Of a stretch of 64,000 bases of DNA, positions 25,913 through 34,957 are shown piece after piece. How positions within the stretch are numbered: the first letter of the stretch is position 1; every line of letters begins with the position of its first letter. The translations under genes were made by a program, and so were the position numbers. The DNA comes from Bacteroidota bacterium (GTDB lineage: Bacteria > Bacteroidota > Bacteroidia > UKL13-3): contig JAZKBU010000003.1 in the NCBI GenBank assembly GCA_040388375.1, forward strand, positions 310,001 through 374,000, written 5' to 3'. The notes beneath the pieces were generated by a model. The model searched no databases. It was given only the letters and a program-made list of their open reading frames with translations, and was not told the origin of the DNA.

Positions 25913-26653
25913 ATGGAAAATTCAATTAACGACAGAACTCATTCAAAAGGTACGGGTAAAGTGTTGGGCGGAATAGTTTTATTAATTGTGGGAGTAGTTT
26001 TATTTGCTCGTCAATTAGGTGCAGACTTACCTTACTGGTTGTTTCGCTGGGAAATGTTTTTAATAGTACTGGGTGTTTTTATGGGGGCTAAAGATTCTTT
26101 TAGACGGAATGGCTGGATAGTTTTGGTTTTAATAGGCTCTTTTTTCTTAATTGATGATTTGATTATAGATATAAGATTGATTAAGTTTTTTTGGCCAACA
26201 GTTATATTGATTTTGGGAGCCACCATGATTCTTGCTCCTAATAGAAAAAAAGCATGGAACAGATGGAATAACAAAAATGACCGTTTTGACGGAGACGGTA
26301 TAAATAACACCAATGATTTTATTGATTCTACGGCCGTATTAGGTGGCGTAAAAAAAAATATTGTAAGTAAAGATTTTAAAGGAGGCGAAATTTTTAATGT
26401 TTTTGGTGGCACGGAAATTGACTTATCGCAGTCTGATATTAACGGAGTAGTGGAGTTGGAAATTACCCAAGTATTTGGCGGTACCAAGTTAATTTTACCG
26501 GCTCATTGGGAAGTAAAATCGGAAATAACAGCAGTATTGGGTGGCATTGAAGATAAACGTAAAAATTTATCGGCACTTAACATTGCAGATGGCAAAGTAC
26601 TCATTTTGCGTGGTACTAGTGTTTTGGGGGGAATAGATATTAAATCATTTTAA
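25913..26653 (+). CDS. LiaF-like membrane protein (cell-envelope stress family)
   Basis: 246 residues. The N-terminal half has four short hydrophobic helices (about 18-37, 43-63, 68-84, 86-105), the LiaF transmembrane/DUF5668-type layout. The C-terminal half is a beta-helix-like region with the repeated V-F/L-GG motif: TAVLGGVKKNI, EIFNVFGGTEIDLS, TQVFGGTKLILPAHW, TAVLGGIEDKR, TSVLGGIDIKSF. This matches LiaF_C/cell wall-active antibiotic response proteins, which in Firmicutes inhibit the LiaS kinase. It is the first of four genes (DUF4288 protein, LytS-type kinase, LytTR regulator), so a sensor/inhibitor role for that kinase is plausible (inference). A strong promoter and the 21-bp repeats precede it. 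Confidence 0.88.
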   Translation: MENSINDRTHSKGTGKVLGGIVLLIVGVVLFARQLGADLPYWLFRWEMFLIVLGVFMGAKDSFRRNGWIVLVLIGSFFLIDDLIIDIRLIKFFWPTVILILGATMILAPNRKKAWNRWNNKNDRFDGDGINNTNDFIDSTAVLGGVKKNIVSKDFKGGEIFNVFGGTEIDLSQSDINGVVELEITQVFGGTKLILPAHWEVKSEITAVLGGIEDKRKNLSALNIADGKVLILRGTSVLGGIDIKSF

Positions 26654-26679
26654 GTAATAATTAGTTAAACATTACAAGT

Positions 26680-27015
26680 ATGGTATTTTTAGTAAAATTA
26701 GTATTTAGTATTTCAACAGTTGACAATGGTTTTCATTTTGATGATCAGTTACGTGTTATCATGGCAGGTAATAAACATGAGGCATTAATGAAAGCTAAAG
26801 TTTTGGGAATTAAAGAGGAAGAGCATTTTATGAATGATTCACTTACCTCGGTTAGTTGGAAATTTGTTGATGTAATGGAAATAAAGGCATTGACAGATTT
26901 GCAGGATGGCATGGAATTATATTCACATACCCGCGAGAATGAGCCAAACGATAGTTATGCTGCTTATGTGCAACAAACAGCCCGTAACCTGGCTGTAGAA
27001 ATGATTGAATTGTAA
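26680..27015 (+). CDS. DUF4288-like small protein
   Basis: 111 residues, no signal peptide or membrane segment. The pattern of an N-terminal beta strand (FLVKLVFSISTVDNG), an A-rich helix (NKHEALMKAKVLGIKEEEHF), then VSWKFVDVMEIKALTDLQDG and ELYSHTRE fits the DUF4288 family, which has no assigned function. It lies 26 bp after the LiaF-like gene and 11 bp before the LytS-type kinase gene, so it is a member of that signalling operon, perhaps a cytoplasmic adaptor; that is inference from position. Confidence 0.8.
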   Translation: MVFLVKLVFSISTVDNGFHFDDQLRVIMAGNKHEALMKAKVLGIKEEEHFMNDSLTSVSWKFVDVMEIKALTDLQDGMELYSHTRENEPNDSYAAYVQQTARNLAVEMIEL

Positions 27016-27026
27016 AAAATAAAGTA

Positions 27027-28085
27027 TTGAATAATAATATACGCGTACTCATTTTTTTTGGTAGTTGGTTTATACTTTGGGCCTCTATACAATGGGGTAT
27101 TTTACTAGGGTTTCATCCATCACTTTCATTTACATTGGTTGATGCTATTGTAACCAATTCCGTTATCGCAACCATTGCTTGTGCGTTGTTTTACATTGGC
27201 AAAAACACGCAGCCTACACGCAAGTTACTTACCAATCCCATCATAATTTTAGCAGCCTGTGTTTTTATAGCCTACCATATGGAAAGGCTGCTTATATTTT
27301 ATATTCTTGACAATAACGAAGCCTATTGTGAATTTTTTACCGGAGCTATGAATCTGAGGCTCGCATTTAATTTCCTCATGATTTTAAGTGTAGCCATTTT
27401 AAGTTGGATGTGGAATTACAAATCGACTATGCACGAAGATTTGCAGATTCAAAACGATAATGAAAAACTATTGCGTGAAGCAGAACTTTTAAATTTACGC
27501 CAGCAAATACAACCCCATTTTTTATTTAACAGTCTTAACTCTATCAGTGCTTTATTAGGTTCAAAGCCCGAGTTAGCGCGTAAAATGATTCAGGAATTAG
27601 CTGATTTTTTACGAGGTACTTTAAAAAAGGACGATCAGCAATTACTTACTTTGGCTACCGAATTGCAGCATGTACAATTGTATTTAAACATTGAAACCAT
27701 TCGTTTTGGACACAGGTTACAGGTGGAAACCAATATAGAAGCAGGTACTGAACAATTATTAGTTCCCAGCCTTATTATTCAACCTATAGTTGAAAATGCT
27801 ATTAAGTTTGGTTTATATGGCACTACCGAAAATATTGTAATAAGTATTGTTTGTAAAAAAATAAACGATATGTTGGCTATAGAAATCAGCAATCCTTTTG
27901 ATGCCGAAACTTACCAGGCAAGTAAAGGGGAAGGTTTTGGATTAATGAGTATTGAACGCAGGCTTTATTTATTGTTTATGCGAAATGATTTGTTAAAAAT
28001 AACCAATACCAATAATGTATTTAATGTTCAACTTTTTATTCCTCAACCTGTAAAAAATAAAGATGAAAGCTGTTCTTATAGATGA
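27027..28085 (+). CDS. LytS/YehU-type sensor histidine kinase
   Basis: 352 residues starting with TTG at 27027; the frame is closed upstream by TGA at 27006 and no ATG lies between, while the first membrane helix begins at residue 6. Four hydrophobic segments (about 6-27, 38-58, 70-95, 110-129) are followed by a short helix and the His_kinase domain with phosphoacceptor His164 (LRQQIQPHFLFNSLNS), then a HATPase (VPSLIIQPIVENAIKFG near 252-268). It has no extracellular sensor domain, so its input is probably the membrane or the LiaF-like partner. The 3' end overlaps the LytTR regulator gene by 23 bp, indicating translational coupling. Confidence 0.92.
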   Translation: MNNNIRVLIFFGSWFILWASIQWGILLGFHPSLSFTLVDAIVTNSVIATIACALFYIGKNTQPTRKLLTNPIIILAACVFIAYHMERLLIFYILDNNEAYCEFFTGAMNLRLAFNFLMILSVAILSWMWNYKSTMHEDLQIQNDNEKLLREAELLNLRQQIQPHFLFNSLNSISALLGSKPELARKMIQELADFLRGTLKKDDQQLLTLATELQHVQLYLNIETIRFGHRLQVETNIEAGTEQLLVPSLIIQPIVENAIKFGLYGTTENIVISIVCKKINDMLAIEISNPFDAETYQASKGEGFGLMSIERRLYLLFMRNDLLKITNTNNVFNVQLFIPQPVKNKDESCSYR

Positions 28086-28800
28086 TGAACCTTTAGCCAG
28101 AAGCCTCGTAGCGGAGTACCTGCAAACTTACACGCAAGTGCAGGTTGTTGCAGAGTGTAATGATGGTTTTGAGGGTATAAAAGCCATTATGCAACATAAG
28201 CCTGATTTGGTTTTTTTGGATGTACAAATGCCTAAAATTACAGGGTTTGAAATGCTGGAATTGTTAGACTATAGGCCTCAGGTTATTTTTACAACTGCTT
28301 TTGATGAGTATGCTATTAAGGCTTTTGATCAAAATGCAATAGACTATTTGTTAAAGCCTTTTAGCAAAGAAAGATTTGATAAAGCCATGCTTAAACTAAT
28401 GAATAATACCAATCAAACAGACATGCAGAAAGAAGGCGAGGAGTTAATATTAACCACGGCTAACAATGAAGCAGAGAAAAGGGTAGTGGTGAAACATGCA
28501 GGGGTTATAAAAATTATTCCTACCGTTGATATTTTTTATTTTGAAGCGTACGATGATTACGTAAAAATACATACGGCTGAAAACATTTTTGTGAAGAAAA
28601 AAACAATGAGTTATTTTGAGCAAACGCTGCAACAAACGCAATTTGTGCGCGTTCACCGCTCGTATATTATACAGGTTAACCAATTGACTAAAATTGAACA
28701 GTTGGATAAGGACACACACGCTGCCATTTTAAAAACAGGGGTACGTATTCCTTTAAGTAAAACGGGCTATCCTAAATTAAAAAGTGTTTTGGGACTTTAG
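28063..28800 (+). CDS. LytTR-family response regulator
   Basis: 245 residues. Receiver domain 1-118 with acidic residues DDE (7-9), phosphoacceptor Asp53 (LVFLDVQMPK), FTTAFDEYA and the KPF lysine near 105. The C-terminal LytTR DNA-binding domain (about 145-243) shows IIPTVDIFYFEAYDDYVKIH, FVRVHRSYIIQVNQL and IPLSKTGYPKLKSVL. LytTR domains bind paired 9-bp direct repeats via beta-strand/loop contacts. It overlaps the kinase gene by 23 bp and is the last gene of the operon that begins at 25913; the 21-bp-period repeats at 25805-25867 are a candidate binding site. Confidence 0.95.
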   Translation: MKAVLIDDEPLARSLVAEYLQTYTQVQVVAECNDGFEGIKAIMQHKPDLVFLDVQMPKITGFEMLELLDYRPQVIFTTAFDEYAIKAFDQNAIDYLLKPFSKERFDKAMLKLMNNTNQTDMQKEGEELILTTANNEAEKRVVVKHAGVIKIIPTVDIFYFEAYDDYVKIHTAENIFVKKKTMSYFEQTLQQTQFVRVHRSYIIQVNQLTKIEQLDKDTHAAILKTGVRIPLSKTGYPKLKSVLGL

Positions 28801-28844
28801 CTTATTAAAGCGTAATTGCACTTGTATTCCAATTGCATTAACAC

Positions 28845-29333
28845 ATGAAAATTTCAATGATTGTAGCTGCTGATGAGCAAAACGGAATTGGTAAAAACAA
28901 CCAATTGCTTTGCCATTTACCTGCTGATTTAAAATATTTTAAAAATTTAACTACAGGCCATGCTATTTTAATGGGCCGAAAAACTTTTGACAGCATTGGT
29001 AAACCTTTACCTAACAGAGTAAACATTGTTATTTCGAGAAATGTAAAGGCTATTGATGGATGCGTTGTCTTTGATACTGTAACAGCAGGCATTGATTATG
29101 CAAAATCATTGAATGAAACAGAGCTTTTTATTATTGGAGGGGATAGTATTTTTAAACAAAGTCTGGAACAAACAGATGTAGTTTACTTAACCCGCATTCA
29201 CCATACTTTTGAAGCAGATACTTTCTTTCCTGCATTGGGTAACAGTTGGAAATTACTGGAAGAAACGGCTTGTAAAGCAGATGAGAAAAATAAGTTTGAT
29301 TATACTTTTAAAACTTTTGGTAAAACCAATTGA
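28845..29333 (+). CDS. folA: Dihydrofolate reductase
   Basis: 162 residues, standard length. Signatures: ISMIVAADEQNGIGKNNQLL (N-terminal strand and Met20-type loop), HLPADLKYFKNLT with the conserved acidic residue, ILMGRKTFDSIGKPLPNR (NADPH-binding), and FIIGGDSIF. It reduces dihydrofolate to tetrahydrofolate with NADPH, supporting thymidylate, purine and methionine synthesis. Start ATG 44 bp after the LytTR gene, with no terminator seen between them. Its stop lies 1 bp from the stop of the convergent ispF gene. No thyA lies next to it in this window. Confidence 0.97.
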   Translation: MKISMIVAADEQNGIGKNNQLLCHLPADLKYFKNLTTGHAILMGRKTFDSIGKPLPNRVNIVISRNVKAIDGCVVFDTVTAGIDYAKSLNETELFIIGGDSIFKQSLEQTDVVYLTRIHHTFEADTFFPALGNSWKLLEETACKADEKNKFDYTFKTFGKTN

Positions 29334-29334
29334 T

Positions 29335-29808
29335 TTATTTTTTTAATAATAATACCACGGCATAAGCTACTATACCTTCTTCGCGGCCAATAAAACCCAT
29401 GGTTTCATTGGTGGTGGCTTTTATACTGATATCATCAATAGTAATATTACATATTTGTGCAATACAACTTTGCATACTGGCTGCATAAGGCATAATTTTA
29501 GGCTGTTGGCATACTACTGTGGTATCAATATTGCCAATTTTATAACCTTTATCGGTAATTAATTCCATTACTTTTTGTAACAGAATTTTACTATCAACTC
29601 CTTTAAATGATTGGTCTGTGTCGGGAAAGTGTTTGCCAATATCGCCTAAAGCCAATGAGCCTAAAATAGCATCGCAAATAGCATGTAATAATACATCAGC
29701 ATCACTGTGGCCAAGAATACCTTTTTGAGCAGGAATTTTAATACCTCCTAACCAAAATTCACGTCCTTCCTGTAGCTGATGAACATCGAAACCAAAACCT
29801 ATACGCAT
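29335..29808 (-). CDS. ispF: 2-C-methyl-D-erythritol 2,4-cyclodiphosphate synthase
   Basis: 157 residues, the usual size. Metal-binding Asp8 and His10 sit in GFGFDVHQL, and the signature GHSDADVLLHAICDAILGSL follows (third metal His, active-site loop). NIDTTVVCQQPKI and the C-terminal ATTNETMGFIGREEGI are also diagnostic. It catalyses the fifth step of the MEP isoprenoid pathway, cyclising CDP-ME-2-phosphate with loss of CMP. It lies 9 bp after porV on the same strand, so the two are co-transcribed; the link between T9SS and isoprenoid genes is probably only organisational. It is convergent with folA with a 1-bp gap. Confidence 0.97.
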   Translation of the reverse strand: MRIGFGFDVHQLQEGREFWLGGIKIPAQKGILGHSDADVLLHAICDAILGSLALGDIGKHFPDTDQSFKGVDSKILLQKVMELITDKGYKIGNIDTTVVCQQPKIMPYAASMQSCIAQICNITIDDISIKATTNETMGFIGREEGIVAYAVVLLLKK

Positions 29809-29817
29809 GTGCTTGTA

Positions 29818-31095
29818 TTAATTATCTAAAGGAACATCAGCGTTTTTCTTTTTACCTGTTTCATCTTTTTGTTCCACAAATGCATCAAAGTCAAATGTTA
29901 AACTGAAACGTAAAGTATTTTCTAATGGATGGCGTTGTTGGAAAGGCCATATGTAAGCCACGTCTAATCCAAAAACATTGTATTTAATACCTATACCAAA
30001 AGTAGCATACTGTCTGTTACCTTTTGTAAAAGGCTCGTGGAAATAACCACCACGCAAAGCAAATTGTTTATTGTACCAATATTCTAATCCTGAAGCTATA
30101 TTAATTTCATCCATCTCTTCACTAAATCCACCCGGTGCATCGTAAAACGATTGAATCATTCCTTGTACTACCGGTACGTTAGGATCCATTCCTTTATCGT
30201 AAATTGGTTTGCCGTTACGCAATGAGTCACCATTATTTCTTGAGTTACGTAATTTATATGGATTGGTAGGAACCAGTAATTTATTGGCATCAACCATAAT
30301 GGCTATACTGTTGTATTTATCAATATCAATATTAGCATAACCACCTAAACGTAAATTAATAGGAATAAAGTTTTCAAACTGGGCTGAAGTATAAGTTAGT
30401 TTTGAACCAATGTTAGAAATAACACCACCAAAACCATAACTGATTTTGTATTTATTGCCAGATGCTCTGTCTTTATAAGTGTAATCGTTGCGGTAATAAG
30501 CACTGATATCACCCGCATAAGAAACACCCGCATCAATAGGGGTTTGCGATTGGTTAAACCCTCCGGCTAAGTTGGAATAAATGTAGCGGAAAGCTACACC
30601 TAAACTGAATTTTTCATTTAATTTGGTACTGTAGCCTAAGTCAATAGCAAACTCATTGGGTGTAAAATTACCTGTGCTTGCACCATAATTATCGGTAAAC
30701 TGAATTTGTCCAAGCGAAAAATAACGCAATGAACCTGCTATGGCTGAACGTTTATCTAACTTGTAATAAGCGGTTAAATATGATAATGAAATATCGGGAA
30801 CTAAATTACGTAACCAAGGAGTATATGAAATAGCCACGGCTCCATTTTTTGTATTGAAAGGGACTTTGGCTAAATTCCAATGCATTGCATTTACATCGTC
30901 AGGTAACGCAGCACCGGCATCACCTAGAGCACCCGCACGGGCATCAGGCGAAATACCTAAAAAAGGCACAGCAGTACTTATTGAGTTTTGACCATTTTGT
31001 AAATCCTCAGTAGTGATTTTTTTTGCTTGACTAAAAGCATTTAAAAATAAGTGTGCGCCAATGATGGCTAATCCTAGTTTTTTAAAATTCGGCAT
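29818..31095 (-). CDS. porV: Type IX secretion outer-membrane protein PorV (LptO)
   Basis: 425 residues from the ATG at 31095; an upstream ATG at 31110 adds five residues and cannot be excluded. Signal peptide about 1-22 (LGLAIIGAHLFLNAFSQA). The family opening is clear: STAVPFLGISPDARAGALGD, AGAALPDDVNAMHWNLAK. The rest is an amphipathic beta-strand pattern of an FadL-like outer-membrane barrel (DISLSYLTAYYKLDKRSAIA, GLEYWYNKQFALRGGYFHEP, IGIKYNVFGLDVAYIWPFQ). PorV accepts T9SS cargo from the SprA translocon and delivers it to the attachment complex. Three cargo proteins with type A sorting domains occur in this window. ispF follows 9 bp downstream. Confidence 0.92.
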   Translation of the reverse strand: MPNFKKLGLAIIGAHLFLNAFSQAKKITTEDLQNGQNSISTAVPFLGISPDARAGALGDAGAALPDDVNAMHWNLAKVPFNTKNGAVAISYTPWLRNLVPDISLSYLTAYYKLDKRSAIAGSLRYFSLGQIQFTDNYGASTGNFTPNEFAIDLGYSTKLNEKFSLGVAFRYIYSNLAGGFNQSQTPIDAGVSYAGDISAYYRNDYTYKDRASGNKYKISYGFGGVISNIGSKLTYTSAQFENFIPINLRLGGYANIDIDKYNSIAIMVDANKLLVPTNPYKLRNSRNNGDSLRNGKPIYDKGMDPNVPVVQGMIQSFYDAPGGFSEEMDEINIASGLEYWYNKQFALRGGYFHEPFTKGNRQYATFGIGIKYNVFGLDVAYIWPFQQRHPLENTLRFSLTFDFDAFVEQKDETGKKKNADVPLDN

Positions 31096-31200
31096 CGTTA
31101 TATTTCTCATCTCTTTAACGGGTTGCAAAAGGATATTTTACAACGTGTTTTTTAATAATGTAATTAATGTTTAGTAGAGATGTGTCTTCTATAGGTTTTA

Positions 31201-31216
31201 GTTCAAAAATTTGAAC
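31201..31216. repeat. 16-bp near-palindrome upstream of porV
   Basis: GTTCAAA, two bases, TTTGAAC: perfect 7-bp arms, about 105 bp before the porV start and in the only long spacer of this area. The shape suits a dimeric repressor or activator site, but no regulator can be named. Confidence 0.35.
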
Positions 31217-31373
31217 GTGCAATATAGGTTTTTAGTGGAAAATTGGAATATGCTAAATTATTTTTACGTAAATAAGTAATTTCTAATGGTTTGTTAACAA
31301 AAGGATAAGACAAAATTATTGGCTAAAAAGGAGGTTTTAGTAATGAGGAATATAAGCATTTTTATGCTTTTTG

Positions 31374-31907
31374 TTACTGAACTGTATAGTGTAATTGCAC
31401 CAATCCTTTCTCAAATTGTTTGCTGCTGTTTAGCTTTAAGCGTTGCTCAGGTCCATTATTATCAAATAAGGGAATGCCTTTTCCCAATAAAACAGGAATG
31501 ACTGAAATGTAGAACTCATCAATCAGCTTACTTTTGAGCAGCTCGTTAATTATTTGGGCTCCACCATCAACAAAAATGTTTTTTCCCTGTTGTTGTTTTA
31601 GGTCTTTAACTAACTGCTGCAGGTTGTCGGTATAAAATTTCAGTTTATCTTTACCGGGCTTGGGTGTGCGTGTAATCACATAAACGTCTTTACCCGGATA
31701 TGAGTGCTCCGGAACTATAGTTAATACTTTGTCGTAGGTTCTACGCCCTATAATAATGGTATCAATACCTTTCATAAATTCCTGGTATCCGTAATCTTCT
31801 CCTTCCTGTTCAACTGTATTTAAAAAGGTAAGGTCATCATTGGGAGTAGCTATATACCCATCTAAACTGGTTGCTATGTAAACAATTACTTTTCTTTCGC
31901 TGTTCAT
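31374..31907 (-). CDS. Dihydrofolate reductase-like protein (RibD C-terminal family)
   Basis: 177 residues from the ATG at 31907; the longer TTG form would run into the upstream gene. The pattern IVYIATSLDGYIATPNDDLT, DTIIIGRRTYDKVL, DVYVITRTP and NIFVDGGAQIINELL is that of the DHFR/RibD_C superfamily, often annotated as dihydrofolate reductase family protein. These bind NADPH, but the folate-binding acidic residue is not clear here, and many members reduce other pterins or are uncharacterised. It lies 10 bp after an AraC-type regulator gene on the same strand, so the pair is likely one operon. It is not redundant with the true folA at 28845. Confidence 0.87.
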   Translation of the reverse strand: MNSERKVIVYIATSLDGYIATPNDDLTFLNTVEQEGEDYGYQEFMKGIDTIIIGRRTYDKVLTIVPEHSYPGKDVYVITRTPKPGKDKLKFYTDNLQQLVKDLKQQQGKNIFVDGGAQIINELLKSKLIDEFYISVIPVLLGKGIPLFDNNGPEQRLKLNSSKQFEKGLVQLHYTVQ

Positions 31908-31917
31908 GGTTTGTTTT

Positions 31918-32775
31918 TTAGCAAAAGTATGGATGTGTAAACAATCCAAATTGTACAGAATTTACCTGCTTACGGCTGTTGTTTCTGAATGCGTTGGGCG
32001 ATAGGTTGCAAATTTTTTTGAAGGTTTTTATAAAGTGTGACTGGTCGTAGAAACCAACTTGTAAGCCAATATCGGTTAATGATTTAGTTGGACATTTTGT
32101 GATAAGCTGAATGGCTTGGTTGACTTGCAGTAAATGCAGGTATTGAATTGGGCTTACGCCTACTGTTTGGTTAAAATAATGTATAAATGTTTTAGGGCTT
32201 ATTTTTAATTCACCGGCTATTTTTCCCATGGTTCCTTTTTGTATTTGGCTGGATTGGATGGTATGAATAGTTTGAATGACTTCCTGTTTAATTTCTTTTG
32301 GTTTGAAATGTTGAAGCATGAAATTTTCAAATGAAGGAAGGAAGCTATCCAAGGAAATGTTTTCGGTTTGTTCGTGTACAAACTCTTTCATCAGCTTATT
32401 GCCTATTATTTGGGTATCTATAGCTGTATTGGTTAATGCTGCCGGACTGATTCCGAATATTTGGTATAAACCCCAAGGTTTAAAAAGTATGCCAACAGAA
32501 AGGTGTTTACCTTTGGTTTGCGTAAGGATAGGGTTTGTATGCAACCCACTAATCCAACTGCTTAGATATTTGGTACTATAGGTATCATTCAGGTCTTTTA
32601 CTTCAAAGCATTCTCCTAGGTTAAAAACCAATTCCTGGTTAAGCATGGGGTACGTAATGAGCGATGTTTCAAACTGATCGGCCAGGTTTAAGTAAAAGCA
32701 ATCTATTGATTGACTTAGCGAACTTGTTGGTATGTGTATTTTTGATATCAATACTTGTTTGAAAAATAATGGCAA
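31918..32775 (-). CDS. AraC-family transcriptional regulator
   Basis: 285 residues. N-terminal domain (about 10-150) as in Bacteroidota AraC regulators with a DUF6597-like sensing region (KIHIPTSSLSQSIDCFYLNL, GILFKPWGLYQIFGISPA). C-terminal AraC double helix-turn-helix at about 175-270 (MGKIAGELKISPKTFIHYFN, LTDIGLQVGFYDQSHFIKTF). The first available start is TTG at 32775 (or TTG at 32751); upstream the frame closes at 32797-32799 with no ATG. The ftsH terminator hairpin ends only 3 bp before this TTG, leaving no room for an ordinary promoter and leader, so expression may rely on read-through of that terminator. It probably controls the RibD-like gene 10 bp downstream. Confidence 0.88.
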   Translation of the reverse strand: MPLFFKQVLISKIHIPTSSLSQSIDCFYLNLADQFETSLITYPMLNQELVFNLGECFEVKDLNDTYSTKYLSSWISGLHTNPILTQTKGKHLSVGILFKPWGLYQIFGISPAALTNTAIDTQIIGNKLMKEFVHEQTENISLDSFLPSFENFMLQHFKPKEIKQEVIQTIHTIQSSQIQKGTMGKIAGELKISPKTFIHYFNQTVGVSPIQYLHLLQVNQAIQLITKCPTKSLTDIGLQVGFYDQSHFIKTFKKICNLSPNAFRNNSRKQVNSVQFGLFTHPYFC

Positions 32776-32778
32776 TAA

Positions 32779-32816
32779 AAAAACTGCTTTTGATTTTTAT
32801 TTCAAAAGCAGTTTTT
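32779..32816 (-). terminator. Terminator of ftsH
   Basis: Perfect 15-bp stem (AAAAACTGCTTTTGA with its complement; 32779-32793 and 32802-32816), 8-nt loop, ending in a T-run on the minus strand, 15 bp after the ftsH stop. It abuts the start of the AraC-type gene. Confidence 0.87.
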
Positions 32817-32831
32817 AATTTTATAGTTTAA

Positions 32832-34904
32832 TTAAGCATCAGGATGTGTATCGGCAAGTGGGCTTGTCAATGGCTGATTGTTTTCTGCTTTCTTTTCAGC
32901 TATTCGTTTTGCTTCTTCGTCCAGTTGTAATTTCTCTGCATCCATGGCTTCTATTTCCTGGTTGCGGTATTCGAACGGACGTTTGCCTAAAATAACTTCT
33001 AAGTCGGCTTGGAATATGATTTCCTTTTTCAATAACTCTTGTGCTAATATTTCTAAAAGGTCTTTCTTTTCAGTTAATAAAGCTTTCGTTTTCTGGTAAC
33101 AAGTGTCAATTAATAAACGGACTTCTTGATCAATTAATTCAGCTGTTTTATCACTGTATGGTTTTTGAAAACCGTATTCCTGATTGGCATCGTAAAAACT
33201 TAAGTTCCCTACTTTATCATTCATACCATATACGGTCACCATAGCATAAGCCATTTTAGTAATACGCTCTAAATCGTTCTGTGCACCTGTACTTATTCTG
33301 TTAAATATAATGTCTTCTGCTACACGACCACCTAAAGTCATACACATCATATTTACCATTTGTTCGGTGGTATATAAATATTGGTCTTTAGGCAAATACT
33401 GCGCATAGCCTAAAGCTGCTACTCCACGCGGAACTATACTTACTTTTACCAATGGGTCAACATGCTCTAAGAACCAACCTGCAATAGCGTGACCAGCTTC
33501 GTGGTAAGCTACTATTTGTTTTTCGTGGTCCGAGATTACTTTGTTTTTCTTTTCTAATCCACCAATTACCCTGTCAATAGCTGCCTGGAAATCAGCCATG
33601 TCGACCATTTCCTTGTTTCTACGGGCGGCAATTAAAGCAGCTTCGTTACATACGTTCATTATTTCAGCTCCGGCAAAACCAGCAGTTTGTGTAGCTAACT
33701 TGGTTTCTTCTACATCGTTGGCTAGTTTAAGTGGTTTTAAATGCACTCTGAAAATAGCAGCACGGCCTTTTAAGTCTGGTTTGTCAATAGAGATTTGTCT
33801 ATCAAAACGTCCCGGACGTAATAAAGCTGAATCTAAAATATCAGGACGGTTGGTTGCGGCTAAAATAATAATACCTATATCGGTACCAAAACCATCCATT
33901 TCCGTTAGTAATTGATTTAAGGTATTTTCTCTTTCGTCATTGGCTCCTTGCATGGCATTTTTACCACGGGCGCGTCCAACGGCATCTATCTCATCAATAA
34001 ATATAATACAAGGTGCTTTTTCTTTGGCTTGTTTAAATAAATCGCGCACACGACTAGCTCCAACACCCACAAACATTTCTACGAAATCAGAACCTGAAAG
34101 CGAGAAGAAAGGTACACCTGCCTCACCTGCAACGGCTTTGGCTAAAAGGGTTTTTCCTGTTCCCGGTGAACCAATTAATAAAGCTCCTTTTGGAATTTTA
34201 CCACCAAGGGTTGTATATTTTTTTGGGTTTTTAAGGAAATCAACAATTTCCATTACCTCTTCTTTGGCTTCATCTAAGCCTGCAACATCTTTAAAGGTTA
34301 TGTTTACGTTACTTTCTTTATCAAATAACTGGGCACGGCTTTTTCCTATATTAAATATTTGTGCACCGCCTCCACCTCCGTTGCCACCCATTCTGCGCAG
34401 CATAAAAAAGGTAAATCCAATTAACAGTAAAATAGGTAACCAGTTTACTAAAAAGTTAGAGGTTTCTCTGGTATTGGCAAACTCAACAGGAATTTTTTCA
34501 TTTGTGGTAAAGTCTTTTTGTACTTCATCCATGTTTTTTTCAAATTGTTGTAAGTCGCCAATTTCAAAATAATAATGCGGACCTACCTCTTCTACAAAAG
34601 TTCCCTGTCCTTTTATTTCTTTATATTTTGCATTGTTAAGAGCCGCTTTTTTTATAAATACTTCAGCTCGCTCTTTATTCACCACCATTATACGTTCTAC
34701 ATCATGTGTTAAAATCATGTTGTTACGCACATCAAACCAAGTAGTTTTTTTTGCAAAGTCGCGTGGCATAAGCCACAAAACCAGCATTACTACTGCAATA
34801 ACACCATAAATCCAATAGAAATTGAACTTAGGCATATTGGGTTTCTTGGGTATGGGGTTGTTGTCGTTTTTAGGTTTTAAATCATTTGAATTAATATCAG
34901 CCAT
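32832..34904 (-). CDS. ftsH: ATP-dependent zinc metalloprotease FtsH
   Basis: 690 residues. Two membrane helices near the N-terminus (about 28-45 and 155-172; [20 protein letters not shown]) flank a short periplasmic domain. The AAA+ module has Walker A GSPGTGKT near 243-250, Walker [13 protein letters not shown], and the [21 protein letters not shown]. The protease zinc site is HEAGH near 465-469. The enzyme degrades membrane and short-lived cytoplasmic proteins and is generally essential. It is monocistronic with its own promoter (34958-34987) and a strong terminator. An N-terminal Asn/Pro-rich extension ([19 protein letters not shown]) and a long C-terminal tail are typical of Bacteroidota. 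Confidence 0.98.
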   Translation of the reverse strand: MADINSNDLKPKNDNNPIPKKPNMPKFNFYWIYGVIAVVMLVLWLMPRDFAKKTTWFDVRNNMILTHDVERIMVVNKERAEVFIKKAALNNAKYKEIKGQGTFVEEVGPHYYFEIGDLQQFEKNMDEVQKDFTTNEKIPVEFANTRETSNFLVNWLPILLLIGFTFFMLRRMGGNGGGGGAQIFNIGKSRAQLFDKESNVNITFKDVAGLDEAKEEVMEIVDFLKNPKKYTTLGGKIPKGALLIGSPGTGKTLLAKAVAGEAGVPFFSLSGSDFVEMFVGVGASRVRDLFKQAKEKAPCIIFIDEIDAVGRARGKNAMQGANDERENTLNQLLTEMDGFGTDIGIIILAATNRPDILDSALLRPGRFDRQISIDKPDLKGRAAIFRVHLKPLKLANDVEETKLATQTAGFAGAEIMNVCNEAALIAARRNKEMVDMADFQAAIDRVIGGLEKKNKVISDHEKQIVAYHEAGHAIAGWFLEHVDPLVKVSIVPRGVAALGYAQYLPKDQYLYTTEQMVNMMCMTLGGRVAEDIIFNRISTGAQNDLERITKMAYAMVTVYGMNDKVGNLSFYDANQEYGFQKPYSDKTAELIDQEVRLLIDTCYQKTKALLTEKKDLLEILAQELLKKEIIFQADLEVILGKRPFEYRNQEIEAMDAEKLQLDEEAKRIAEKKAENNQPLTSPLADTHPDA

Positions 34905-34957
34905 TGATTATTGAGATTATTATTTGTGTTAGGTTATGTTAAAGTTTATTGCTTTGT

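Noticed and set aside
31354-31369. Terminator hairpin (AAGCAT/ATGCTT) next to the RibD-like gene
   Set aside because: Only a 6-bp A/T-rich stem, and no T-tract in the direction of the minus-strand gene.
33940-34572. 210-codon plus-strand open frame
   Set aside because: It lies wholly antisense to ftsH, whose motifs are complete; the product is a Pro/Ser-rich shadow.
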